Shown here: positions 26,263-34,663 of the stretch, piece after piece
Numbering within the stretch: position 1 is the stretch's first letter
Layout of the letters: each line of letters begins with the position of its first letter
Assembly: GCF_001559075.2 (NCBI RefSeq)
Contig: NZ_CP014015.2
Location: 1-64,000 of the forward strand
DNA length: 64,000 bases
Reading direction: 5' to 3'
Origin: Citrobacter amalonaticus
GTDB taxonomy: Bacteria; Pseudomonadota; Gammaproteobacteria; Enterobacterales; Enterobacteriaceae
Made by a program: the position numbers and the translations under genes
The notes under the pieces: model-generated
Databases searched by the model: none
Seen by the model: the letters and a program-made list of their open reading frames with translations, nothing else
Told to the model about the DNA's origin: nothing

Positions 26263-27638
26263 AACGCCTCCCGCGCGGCATTCAGCCAGTGATTAAGCAT
26301 TAATGGACGCTGAGCAAAGTGAACGTGCAGGTAACTGGCGAAAGTGTTGCCGATTTGCCAGCCGCCGGACCACGCCTGCACCGTCTGACCGTCACGGACT
26401 TTACGGCATGCCAGCACGGCGGGCGTTTCAGGGGAAAAATCGGAATAATGGAACTCATGACCGCGCAGCACATCGCCTTCCGCGGCCAGCAGCGTGGGCT
26501 GCAGAGCCTGCGCTTCGCAATAGCCGAAGCGGGTCAGTCGTTTACCCATTTTACTGCGACCGGGGAGGATATCGGCCATGCGATGCTCAACCCCGTCGGC
26601 ATCTTCCAGCAGGCTACCGAGGTACATTAATCCGCCGCACTCGGCATAAATGGCGACGCCGCGCAGGTGCGCATCACGCAGGCTTGCCAGCATTGTGGTA
26701 TTGGCCGCCAGCGCGGCCGCGTGCAGTTCCGGATAACCACCGCCCAGCCAGACCATCTGACAATCGGGTAATTCGCAATCGTGGATCGGGCTGAAGCGAA
26801 CAATGTTGACGCCGGTACGCGCCAGCAGCGCCACGTTATCGGGATAATAAAAATTAAAGGCCTCATCATCAGCCATCGCCAGCGTCAGTCCTTCTCCGGC
26901 GTTGGGCGCAGGACGTTCTGGCCATTCGCCTTGCGGCAATGCCTGAAGGTGGCTTAAGGCCAGCAACCGATCGATATCCAGCGTGCTTTCCAGCCGGGCG
27001 GCGAAATCCTGCCATGATTGTTGATTAACGACAGACTCGCGCGCGGTCACCAGTCCCAGATGCCGTTCAGGTAGCGCGACACCGTCAACGCGCGAGACGT
27101 AACCCAGCACCGGCACAGCGCAGTAGTGCTCGATAGCGGTTTTCAGCAACTGGAAATGGGACTCGCTGTTGACGCGGTTAACGATAACGCCGGCAATGTT
27201 CAGCGTCGGGTCAAAATGCTGGAAGCCCATCACCGTGGCGGCAATGGAGGTAGAAACGGCTTTCCCGTCAACCAGCAGAATCACCGGACAGCCCAACTGT
27301 TTTGCCATCGCGGCGGTGCTGCAGTAGTCAGGATCAGTGCCGTAGCCGTCGTACAGTCCCATCACCCCTTCGATCACCGCCATATCCGCGTCCTGCATCT
27401 GTTCACGGAACAACGCATTAAGCACCGGCTCGGGGAGCATGAAACTATCGAGATTGCGGGAGGCGGTACCGCTGACGGCCGTATGCCAGGCGGTATCCAG
27501 ATAATCAGGGCCGACTTTGCAGGGCTGGACGCGTAAACCACGTTGTTTCAACACGTTCAGCAAGCCCAGCGTCACCGTGGTTTTACCACAGCCACTACCG
27601 GTACCAGCCAGAACAAACGCGTACTGCTTTGCCGCCAT
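26259..27638 (-). CDS. cbiA: Cobyrinic acid a,c-diamide synthase
   Basis: First gene of the cob operon. Glutamine-dependent amidation of the a and c acetate side chains of cobyrinic acid. The start at 27638 (MAAKQYAFVLAGTGSGCGKTT) gives 459 residues as in Salmonella. The ATPase half has P-loop GTGSGCGKTTV; the C-terminal class I amidotransferase-like half has YAECGGLMYLG with the nucleophilic Cys and a late HEFHYSDF. The ribosome-binding AGGA lies in the loop of a perfect hairpin directly before the ATG, so translation is probably governed by the upstream riboswitch. Confidence 0.97.
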   Translation of the reverse strand: MAAKQYAFVLAGTGSGCGKTTVTLGLLNVLKQRGLRVQPCKVGPDYLDTAWHTAVSGTASRNLDSFMLPEPVLNALFREQMQDADMAVIEGVMGLYDGYGTDPDYCSTAAMAKQLGCPVILLVDGKAVSTSIAATVMGFQHFDPTLNIAGVIVNRVNSESHFQLLKTAIEHYCAVPVLGYVSRVDGVALPERHLGLVTARESVVNQQSWQDFAARLESTLDIDRLLALSHLQALPQGEWPERPAPNAGEGLTLAMADDEAFNFYYPDNVALLARTGVNIVRFSPIHDCELPDCQMVWLGGGYPELHAAALAANTTMLASLRDAHLRGVAIYAECGGLMYLGSLLEDADGVEHRMADILPGRSKMGKRLTRFGYCEAQALQPTLLAAEGDVLRGHEFHYSDFSPETPAVLACRKVRDGQTVQAWSGGWQIGNTFASYLHVHFAQRPLMLNHWLNAAREAL

Positions 27639-27639
27639 G

Positions 27640-27659
27640 ACCCTGATCCTGTTCAGGGT
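27640..27659 (-). promoter_or_regulatory. Hairpin holding the cbiA ribosome-binding site
   Basis: On the minus strand ACCCTGA and TCAGGGT form a perfect 7-bp stem whose six-base loop contains AGGA, one base before the cbiA ATG. In Salmonella a hairpin at this place is known to block cbiA translation when the cobalamin riboswitch is occupied; the same mechanism is inferred here. Confidence 0.8.
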
Positions 27660-27737
27660 GGTAGGGATGTACTGACACCCAGTCTTCCGACTGTACGTAT
27701 CTGAGCAACCCACTTCCCACCGAAGTTGTTGGTAGTA

Positions 27738-27890
27738 TCCGACAGGCTGGTCTTCTGGCTTAGCGTCGTCCTCGCCCGTCCTTCCCAATCTTGCGATCAG
27801 TGGTCTTCACGGGGTTGTCAGCATCACAGCAGCGGGGGCTGCGGGGGATTTTCACCCCCTTCCCAGACACAATTGTGTCAAACCTGTCAG
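27738..27890 (-). ncRNA. Cobalamin riboswitch of the cob operon
   Basis: The minus-strand leader of cbiA shows the adenosylcobalamin aptamer landmarks in order: P1 arm GACAGG, then GGGAAGGGGGTGAAAATCCC, the segments GAAGACCACTG and GGGAAGGACGGG, and the conserved B12-box end AAGCCAGAAGACCAGCCTGTC, whose CCTGTC closes P1. Bound cofactor is expected to lower cbiA translation through the downstream ribosome-binding-site hairpin. Confidence 0.95.
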
Positions 27891-28205
27891 CTTAAATGAT
27901 GAACAGAATGAATTCTCCTCATCACAACAATACTTTTTCGTTACTTATTCGTTGCGCATTTTTTATCAACAAGAAATGTCGCAATAAAACGATTCTGAAT
28001 GAAATGTCATGCAAGAGAATAATGAAACCTCTTAACGATGACACTGTATCTCATCACAGAAATAAAAACTGGTGAAGTTTATTCCGCAAAGAGCGATATT
28101 TTATTGCGCTATGACAATTTATTGCTGTACTAAAAATACTTAACCATTATAAATGACCGGATTACGCGAGAATATCAAAAATCGGCAATAGCAAAATATT
28201 GCTAT
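27891..28205. other. Upstream region of the cob operon
   Basis: 315 bp between the riboswitch and the end of pocR, AT-rich. It must hold the cob promoter and, by analogy with Salmonella, PocR and CRP control sites. On the minus strand a TGTGA half-site at 28058-28054 could belong to a CRP site, but the second half is poor. I cannot place the promoter with certainty and see no gene. Confidence 0.4.
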
Positions 28206-29123
28206 TTATGCCGATTCAGCCGGCAAGTTTTCATTTATTTTTTGCCGATAGGCCTGCGGCGTAACCTGATAAGTCTGACGGAACACTTTGCAAAAATAGC
28301 TGGTTTGCGAAAAACCTAAATTGCGGGCAATGCTGGCAATGCTCCAGTCACTGTGACAAAGCAGCTCTCTGGCACTGGCCATGCGCTGCTGATTGACCCA
28401 TGCGTTAAAACCAATGCCCTGGTATTTTTTGAACAGTTTGCTGAAGTAGTACGGACTCAGATAAACGTGCGACGCCACATCTTCAAGGCGAAGATCGTCT
28501 GACAGGTGTGCATCAATATAGCGTAACGCCTTCTTCATTTTGCTGTCATGAGGGCTGGCGGCGCGTGCCGGGCGCGCAGGTTCAGCAGGTTGCGTGCTGT
28601 CTTTAATCACCACGAAATTGAGTTGCTTTTTGAGGCAGTTTTCAACAATGAGTTTGAGCAGATCCGCCGAGGCCATCACGCGTGAATAGTCCATTTCCGG
28701 GACATTACTGAACTCATTGAGCAGTTCAGGATCGGCCTGCCAGCGATCGTCAACCTTCATGATATCGAGCAGATCGGCACCATCATCGTTACGTAAACGC
28801 ACCTGGCCGCACAGGACGAACCCAACAAGATGGCCTGCGATCACGAGAGGAATAGAGAAATCGGTAAGCCCGGCATGGCAGCGATAAATACAGGGTTGAT
28901 CCGATTTTGACGCTTCCAGTCCCCCACAGCGATCGCTCATACGACACCGGGTACTGTGTTGCGGATGCTGACGCATCAGTTGGCAAAAAGGCGTGAAATT
29001 AAACAGCTCAGAAATCTCATCACCGTGAATATTGACAACCACAACAGCCAGGCTGGTCGCTTGCGCAAAATCCTGTGCGATTTTATTAATGAGTTCTGAG
29101 TTCAGGGTACTCGCAGAAATCAT
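28206..29123 (-). CDS. pocR: AraC-family activator PocR
   Basis: Transcriptional activator that responds to 1,2-propanediol and switches on both cob and pdu. The 305-residue protein has an N-terminal PocR sensory domain (about residues 8-165) with the cysteine set CRMSDRCGG...CIYRCHAGL. A linker follows, then a C-terminal AraC double helix-turn-helix (about 195-295: LRLEDVASHVYLSPYYFSKLFKK and SIASIARNLGFSQTSYFCKVF). It lies between the two operons it controls, on the same strand as cob. Salmonella PocR is about two residues shorter. Confidence 0.97.
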   Translation of the reverse strand: MISASTLNSELINKIAQDFAQATSLAVVVVNIHGDEISELFNFTPFCQLMRQHPQHSTRCRMSDRCGGLEASKSDQPCIYRCHAGLTDFSIPLVIAGHLVGFVLCGQVRLRNDDGADLLDIMKVDDRWQADPELLNEFSNVPEMDYSRVMASADLLKLIVENCLKKQLNFVVIKDSTQPAEPARPARAASPHDSKMKKALRYIDAHLSDDLRLEDVASHVYLSPYYFSKLFKKYQGIGFNAWVNQQRMASARELLCHSDWSIASIARNLGFSQTSYFCKVFRQTYQVTPQAYRQKINENLPAESA

Positions 29124-29235
29124 GATAAAATCCCTCAGTTAATCCATTGTTATAATGAAAACATAAATTTTACATTTACTTCTTATCATCCCCTATCCTT
29201 GTGTGTAAATGACAGAAAGCACAAGGGACAATAAC

Positions 29236-29264
29236 AAAAGTCTCCCTGGGTGGGGAGACTTTTT
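29236..29264 (-). terminator. Rho-independent terminator after pduF
   Basis: On the minus strand a stem AAAAGTCTCC...GGAGACTTTT ends in a T run, about 70 bases beyond the pduF stop and ahead of pocR. The stem is symmetrical with A/T flanks and could also stop plus-strand transcripts. It suggests pduF and pocR are not simply co-transcribed at full level. Confidence 0.75.
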
Positions 29265-29331
29265 AGTCAGTTCGTGAAAGCAGATCACGAAATAGAAATT
29301 AAAGACGTGATATTAGCCACGCGAGTCAAAA

Positions 29332-30141
29332 TTACGCGTCCGTCTCTTCGATTTTACACGTATTACAGGGCAAATTTTTACCAATAAGGTACTTATAGAT
29401 AGCCGCGCCTGCACACGCACCAATCAATGGCGCAATAATCGGCACAATAAAGTACGGGATATCACGTCCGCCGGTCATCGCAATATCTCCCCAACCTGCC
29501 ATCCAGGCGAACAGTTTAGGACCAAAATCACGCGCCGGATTCATGGCAAACCCGGTTAACGGGCCTGTAGATGCACCAATTACCGCGACCAGAATACCGA
29601 TCAGCAGCGGCGCCAGTGGCCCTTTAGGCACACCGTTACCATCGTCGGTCAGCGCCATAATCAGCCCCATCAGGATAGAGGTGATGACGATTTCGACCCC
29701 AGCCGCCTGCCACACGCTCAGCGCAGCCGCCGGATACGTACTGAAAATACTGGCCAGATAGAGGCTATCGACACTGCCGCGAACCATGCTGTGGGCAGTT
29801 TCATACTCAATAAATAAATTGCCGTAGAGCAGATAGGCCAGCACCGCACCGCCAAACGCCCCCGCAACCTGCGCGATGATGTAAGGCAGAACTTTACGTC
29901 CCGGGAAGCAGGCAAACATCCAGAGTGCGACCGTGATTGCCGGGTTCAGATGCGCTCCGGAAATTCCCGCCGTCAGATAAACCGCAAGCGAAATACCCAG
30001 ACCCCAAATAATACAAATTTCCCAGAGACCCAGACTGGCGCCTGCGACTTTCAGTGCGCTAAGGCAGCCGATACCAAAAAACAAAAACAATCCGGTACCC
30101 AAAAACTCGGCAATGCATTGCGCTTTCAGTGAATCATTCAT
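29332..30141 (-). CDS. pduF: Propanediol diffusion facilitator (aquaglyceroporin)
   Basis: Inner-membrane channel of the MIP family that lets 1,2-propanediol (and glycerol) enter the cell. 269 residues, six hydrophobic helices and the two half-helix motifs GAHLNPAITVALW and TGFAMNPARDFGPK. The Asp in the second motif (NPARD) marks a glycerol-type channel rather than a water channel. A short Cys-containing tail (LPCNTCKIEETDA) follows; Salmonella PduF is a few residues shorter as I recall. It is divergent from pduA across a 522-bp control region. Confidence 0.97.
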   Translation of the reverse strand: MNDSLKAQCIAEFLGTGLFLFFGIGCLSALKVAGASLGLWEICIIWGLGISLAVYLTAGISGAHLNPAITVALWMFACFPGRKVLPYIIAQVAGAFGGAVLAYLLYGNLFIEYETAHSMVRGSVDSLYLASIFSTYPAAALSVWQAAGVEIVITSILMGLIMALTDDGNGVPKGPLAPLLIGILVAVIGASTGPLTGFAMNPARDFGPKLFAWMAGWGDIAMTGGRDIPYFIVPIIAPLIGACAGAAIYKYLIGKNLPCNTCKIEETDA

Positions 30142-30663
30142 TGTGACACCTTCTTAGAAGCGTTCGTGTCCTTACCAGCGGACCCTTGCTGGTCGTAGAG
30201 TACAACGACACCTACTATAGGAAGAGGCCGCTGAAAATTGTTGGCAAACTGCGCATTCTGAGACCTGGAAAAATCGTTTTGTTATAGCAATTTCTTGCCA
30301 TCTATTTATTCAAAGGCAGCGTGTAGAGTGCCTGAGTGTAATTAACCAGGACGATTCGTGATAGCAAAAATTGGTTATTTGAAGATTTCCCTTTTCCAAT
30401 CAACGTCACAAATTGGTTTTCCCGCATAGCAAATTAAATTAACCCTGTCATCCTCTAAAATGTAAATATGGAATAGCAAAAGCCAAAATATCACATTAAT
30501 AAAAATTAACAAAAACAATAAAAACAAAGAGATAAAATAAAAAACAGCAAGTTTGTCATATTCACAGCCCACTAATTTTTCACCCAGACTTTCAAGTCAG
30601 CCATTCTTTTTCCTCGCTTCTTTTTATAGTCATGAATATCGGGACAACCCAGGCGAGGTCTTT
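30142..30663. promoter_or_regulatory. Divergent pduF/pdu control region
   Basis: A 522-bp AT-rich region between the divergent pduF and pduA starts. The pdu promoter should lie at its right end; TATAGT at 30625-30630 is a possible -10 without a good -35, as expected for an activator-dependent promoter. A strong ribosome-binding site AGGCGAGG (30651-30658) precedes the pduA ATG. PocR and CRP sites are expected from Salmonella but I cannot assign them by eye. A 65-codon AT-rich frame on the minus strand (30375-30572) is judged spurious. Confidence 0.6.
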
Positions 30664-30948
30664 ATGCAACAAGAAGCATTAGGAATGGTAGAAACCAAAG
30701 GCTTAACTGCAGCCATAGAGGCCGCAGATGCAATGGTGAAGTCAGCCAATGTCATGTTGGTCGGCTACGAAAAAATTGGCTCAGGGCTGGTAACCGTCAT
30801 CGTTCGCGGTGATGTCGGTGCCGTAAAAGCGGCGACCGATGCCGGTGCTGCCGCTGCGCGCAACGTGGGAGAAGTGAAAGCCGTACACGTGATTCCACGC
30901 CCTCATACCGATGTAGAAAAAATCTTACCGAAGGGAATTAACCCATGA
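30664..30948 (+). CDS. pduA: Microcompartment shell hexamer PduA
   Basis: Main BMC-domain shell protein; hexamers tile the facets and their central pore passes 1,2-propanediol. The start at 30664 follows a strong AGGCGAGG site and gives 94 residues (the frame is open further upstream without reason). The sheet-edge Lys26, and Lys37 and Ser40 of the pore motif KIGSGLVTV, are kept. The C-terminus ends LPKGINP. pduJ at 36856 encodes a close paralogue. The pduA stop overlaps the pduB start. Confidence 0.98.
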   Translation: MQQEALGMVETKGLTAAIEAADAMVKSANVMLVGYEKIGSGLVTVIVRGDVGAVKAATDAGAAAARNVGEVKAVHVIPRPHTDVEKILPKGINP

Positions 30949-31757
30949 GTAGCAATGAACTGGTTGAACAGATCATGGCGCAGGTCATTGCCCGTGTGGC
31001 AACGCCTGATCAAGCGGGTACCCCTGATAAAACCCATCCAAAACGAGAGACGGCTATGGCAGAGAAGAGCTGCAGTTTAACGGAATTTGTTGGCACCGCG
31101 ATTGGCGACACCGTAGGTCTGGTGATTGCAAACGTAGACAGTGCCCTGTTGGAAGCAATGAAGCTTGAGAAGCGCTATCGCTCCATTGGCATCCTGGGCG
31201 CGCGTACCGGCGCGGGTCCACACATTATGGCGGCTGACGAAGCGGTCAAAGCCACCAATACCGAAGTAGTAAGCATTGAACTCCCTCGCGATACCAAAGG
31301 CGGCGCGGGTCACGGTTCACTCATCATTATCGGCGGTAACGACGTTTCCGACGTGAAGCGCGGAATTGAAGTGGCGCTGAAAGAGCTTGACCGTACCTTC
31401 GGTGATGTTTATGGCAACGAAGCCGGACACATCGAACTGCAGTACACCGCACGCGCCAGCTACGCGCTGGAAAAAGCGTTTGGTGCGCCGGTTGGCCGAG
31501 CCTGCGGCGTGATTGTGGGCGCTCCGGCTTCCGTCGGCGTTCTGATGGCGGATACCGCTCTGAAAGCCGCGAACGTTGAAGTCGTGGCATACAGCTCTCC
31601 GGCGCATGGCACCAGCTTCAGTAACGAAGCGATCCTGGTGATCTCCGGCGATTCCGGCGCAGTACGTCAGGCGGTTATCTCCGCGCGAGAAATCGGTAAA
31701 ACCGTCCTTGCGACCCTCGGTTCAGAACCGAAAAACGATCGCCCGTCCTACATCTGA
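30945..31757 (+). CDS. pduB: Microcompartment shell trimer PduB (with internal start PduB')
   Basis: Tandem-BMC shell protein forming trimers. 270 residues; a second start at 31056 (MAEKSCSLTEF, residue 38) corresponds to the shorter PduB' product known in Salmonella. The N-terminal extension MSSNELVEQIMAQVIARV is an amphipathic helix, thought to tether the enzyme core to the shell. BMC repeats follow, each with conserved ARTGAGPHIMAAD- and GAPASVGVLMAD-type segments. The ATG overlaps the pduA stop (ATGA). Confidence 0.98.
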   Translation: MSSNELVEQIMAQVIARVATPDQAGTPDKTHPKRETAMAEKSCSLTEFVGTAIGDTVGLVIANVDSALLEAMKLEKRYRSIGILGARTGAGPHIMAADEAVKATNTEVVSIELPRDTKGGAGHGSLIIIGGNDVSDVKRGIEVALKELDRTFGDVYGNEAGHIELQYTARASYALEKAFGAPVGRACGVIVGAPASVGVLMADTALKAANVEVVAYSSPAHGTSFSNEAILVISGDSGAVRQAVISAREIGKTVLATLGSEPKNDRPSYI

Positions 31758-31775
31758 TATCCGTGAGGCTCATTC

Positions 31776-33440
31776 ATGAGATCGAAAAGATTTGAAGCAC
31801 TGGCGAAACGCCCTGTCAACCAGGACGGATTCGTTAAGGAGTGGATCGAAGAAGGCTTCATTGCGATGGAAAGCCCGAACGATCCTAAGCCGTCGATTAA
31901 AATCGTTAACGGCGCCGTCACCGAACTCGATGGCAAATCGGTCAGCCAGTTTGACCTGATTGACCACTTCATTGCTCGCTACGGCATCAACCTGGCGCGC
32001 GCAGAAGAAGTGATGGCGATGGACTCCGTTAAGCTCGCCAACATGCTGTGCGATCCTAACGTGAAACGTCGCGACATTGTGCCACTGACCACAGCGATGA
32101 CCCCGGCAAAAATTGTCGAAGTGGTATCGCACATGAACGTGGTTGAGATGATGATGGCGATGCAAAAAATGCGCGCACGTCGTACTCCTTCCCAGCAGGC
32201 GCACGTCACCAACGTCAAAGATAACCCGGTGCAGATTGCTGCCGACGCCGCTGAAGGCGCATGGCGTGGGTTTGATGAGCAAGAAACCACTGTGGCCGTG
32301 GCACGTTATGCTCCGTTTAACGCCATTGCGCTGTTGGTCGGTTCCCAGGTGGGTCGTCCGGGCGTATTGACGCAATGTTCGCTGGAAGAAGCCACCGAAC
32401 TGAAACTCGGCATGCTGGGCCATACCTGCTACGCCGAAACCATCTCCGTCTACGGTACCGAACCGGTCTTTACCGACGGCGATGATACGCCGTGGTCAAA
32501 AGGTTTCCTCGCCTCTTCTTACGCTTCTCGCGGTTTGAAAATGCGCTTCACCTCCGGTTCAGGTTCCGAAGTACAGATGGGTTATGCCGAAGGCAAATCC
32601 ATGTTGTATCTGGAAGCACGCTGCATTTACATCACCAAAGCGGCGGGCGTGCAGGGTCTGCAAAACGGCTCTGTGAGCTGCATCGGCGTTCCGTCTGCGG
32701 TTCCATCAGGGATCCGAGCGGTACTGGCAGAAAACCTGATCTGCTCATCATTGGATCTGGAATGCGCCTCCAGTAACGACCAGACCTTCACCCACTCCGA
32801 TATGCGTCGTACCGCGCGTCTGCTGATGCAGTTCCTGCCGGGTACCGACTTTATCTCTTCGGGTTATTCCGCCGTGCCGAACTACGACAACATGTTCGCG
32901 GGCTCCAACGAAGATGCAGAAGACTTCGATGACTACAACGTTATCCAGCGCGACCTGAAAGTGGACGGTGGTCTGCGTCCGGTACGTGAAGAGGACGTTA
33001 TCGCCATTCGTAACAAAGCAGCACGCGCTCTGCAGGCGGTTTTCGCCGGCATGGGTCTGCCGCCAATTACGGATGAAGAAGTTGAAGCCGCAACCTACGC
33101 ACACGGTTCGAAAGACATGCCTGAACGTAACATCGTTGAGGACATCAAGTTTGCGCAGGAAATCATCAACAAGAACCGCAACGGTCTGGAAGTGGTGAAA
33201 GCGCTGGCTCAGGGCGGCTTTACCGATGTCGCGCAGGACATGCTCAACATCCAGAAAGCCAAGTTAACCGGGGACTATCTGCATACCTCCGCCATTATCG
33301 TCGGCGATGGACAAGTGCTCTCTGCCGTCAATGACGTCAACGATTATGCCGGTCCGGCAACAGGTTATCGCCTGCAAGGCGAACGCTGGGAAGAAATTAA
33401 AAACATCCCTGGCGCACTTGATCCCAACGAGCTTGGCTAA
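31776..33440 (+). CDS. pduC: B12-dependent propanediol dehydratase, large subunit
   Basis: Catalytic subunit of diol dehydratase, converting 1,2-propanediol to propionaldehyde by an adenosylcobalamin radical mechanism. 554 residues forming the TIM barrel; MRSKRFEALAKRPVNQDGFVK at the N-terminus, GQVGRPGVLTQCSLEEATEL and GSGSEVQMGYAEGKSMLYLE are strongly conserved in this family. It forms a hexamer with PduD and PduE inside the microcompartment. Intact and of normal length. Confidence 0.98.
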   Translation: MRSKRFEALAKRPVNQDGFVKEWIEEGFIAMESPNDPKPSIKIVNGAVTELDGKSVSQFDLIDHFIARYGINLARAEEVMAMDSVKLANMLCDPNVKRRDIVPLTTAMTPAKIVEVVSHMNVVEMMMAMQKMRARRTPSQQAHVTNVKDNPVQIAADAAEGAWRGFDEQETTVAVARYAPFNAIALLVGSQVGRPGVLTQCSLEEATELKLGMLGHTCYAETISVYGTEPVFTDGDDTPWSKGFLASSYASRGLKMRFTSGSGSEVQMGYAEGKSMLYLEARCIYITKAAGVQGLQNGSVSCIGVPSAVPSGIRAVLAENLICSSLDLECASSNDQTFTHSDMRRTARLLMQFLPGTDFISSGYSAVPNYDNMFAGSNEDAEDFDDYNVIQRDLKVDGGLRPVREEDVIAIRNKAARALQAVFAGMGLPPITDEEVEAATYAHGSKDMPERNIVEDIKFAQEIINKNRNGLEVVKALAQGGFTDVAQDMLNIQKAKLTGDYLHTSAIIVGDGQVLSAVNDVNDYAGPATGYRLQGERWEEIKNIPGALDPNELG

Positions 33441-33450
33441 GGGGTGAACA

Positions 33451-34119
33451 ATGGAAATTAATGAAAAATTGCTGCGCCAGATTATTGAAGACGTGCTGTC
33501 CGAAATGCAGACCAGCGATAAGCCCGTCTCATTTCGCGCGCCGGGAACGTCAGCCGCGGCGGCTGCACCGGCCGGTGACAGTTTTCTGACGGAAATTGGC
33601 GAGGCGAAACAAGGCACGCAACAGGATGAAGTGATCATTGCTGTCGGCCCGGCATTTGGCCTCTCTCAGACCGTGAATATCGTTGGTCTGCCGCATAAAA
33701 ACATTCTGCGCGAAGTGATTGCCGGGATTGAAGAGGAAGGGATTAAAGCGCGTGTGATTCGCTGCTTTAAATCATCCGACGTGGCGTTTGTTGCCGTTGA
33801 GGGTAACCGTCTGAGTGGTTCCGGCATCTCTATCGGCATCCAGTCAAAAGGCACGACGGTCATCCATCAACAGGGACTGCCGCCGCTGTCCAACCTGGAG
33901 CTGTTCCCGCAGGCCCCGCTGCTGACGCTGGAAACCTATCGTCAGATTGGTAAAAACGCCGCACGTTACGCCAAGCGTGAATCACCGCAGCCAGTCCCGA
34001 CGTTGAACGATCAGATGGCACGCCCGAAATATCAGGCTAAATCCGCCATCTTGCACATTAAAGAGACGAAGTACGTCGTGACGGGCAAAAACCCGCAGGA
34101 ACTGCGCGTGGCGCTTTAA
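33451..34119 (+). CDS. pduD: Propanediol dehydratase, medium subunit
   Basis: Medium subunit of diol dehydratase, helping bind the cobalamin. 222 residues, two fewer than Salmonella as I recall. The first 18 or so residues (MEINEKLLRQIIEDVLSEM) are the amphipathic encapsulation helix that sends the enzyme into the microcompartment, followed by a Pro/Ala linker. It starts 10 bp after pduC behind GGGGTG. Confidence 0.97.
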   Translation: MEINEKLLRQIIEDVLSEMQTSDKPVSFRAPGTSAAAAAPAGDSFLTEIGEAKQGTQQDEVIIAVGPAFGLSQTVNIVGLPHKNILREVIAGIEEEGIKARVIRCFKSSDVAFVAVEGNRLSGSGISIGIQSKGTTVIHQQGLPPLSNLELFPQAPLLTLETYRQIGKNAARYAKRESPQPVPTLNDQMARPKYQAKSAILHIKETKYVVTGKNPQELRVAL

Positions 34120-34132
34120 TAAGGATCCCTTT

Positions 34133-34654
34133 ATGAATACCGATGCAATTGAATCGATGGTACGGGATGTGTTGAGCCGCATGAACAGCCTGCAGGGCGA
34201 CACATCTGCCCCGGCAGCAGCTTCGAGCACTACGACCCAGACCGCAAAAGTGACCGACTATCCGCTCGCCAGTAAGCATCCTGAGTGGGTTAAAACGGCC
34301 ACCAACAAAACGCTGGATGAGTTCACCCTCGAAAACGTTCTGAGCAACAAAGTGACCGCGCAGGATATGCGTATCACACCGGAAACGCTGCGCATTCAGG
34401 CGGCTATCGCCAAAGATGCCGGACGTGACCGCCTGGCAATGAACTTTGAGCGCGCCGCAGAACTGACGGCGGTGCCGGACGATCGCATCCTCGAGATCTA
34501 TAACGCCCTGCGTCCTTACCGTTCAACGAAAGAAGAACTGCTCGCGATCGCGGACGATCTTGAAAACCGCTATCAGGCCAAAATCTGCGCCGCATTTGTT
34601 CGTGAAGCTGCGGTGTTGTACGTCGAGCGTAAGAAACTGAAAGGCGACGACTAA
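34133..34654 (+). CDS. pduE: Propanediol dehydratase, small subunit
   Basis: Small subunit of diol dehydratase, 173 residues. An N-terminal amphipathic helix (MNTDAIESMVRDVLSRMNSL) resembles those of PduD and PduP. The core domain begins near DYPLASKHPEWVKTATNK and includes DRLAMNFERAAELTAVPDD, conserved in the family. It follows pduD by 13 bp with AAGGA upstream. Confidence 0.97.
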   Translation: MNTDAIESMVRDVLSRMNSLQGDTSAPAAASSTTTQTAKVTDYPLASKHPEWVKTATNKTLDEFTLENVLSNKVTAQDMRITPETLRIQAAIAKDAGRDRLAMNFERAAELTAVPDDRILEIYNALRPYRSTKEELLAIADDLENRYQAKICAAFVREAAVLYVERKKLKGDD

Positions 34655-34663
34655 GGAAAGGTC

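Noticed and set aside
28040..28062. Full CRP site upstream of the cob operon
   Set aside because: Only one TGTGA half is good; the other half does not fit, so no site was called.
30375..30572. 65-codon hydrophobic frame on the minus strand between pduF and pduA
   Set aside because: It is GTG-initiated, lies in AT-rich DNA where chance frames are rich in Phe, Leu and Ile, has no good ribosome-binding site, and occupies the expected pdu control region.
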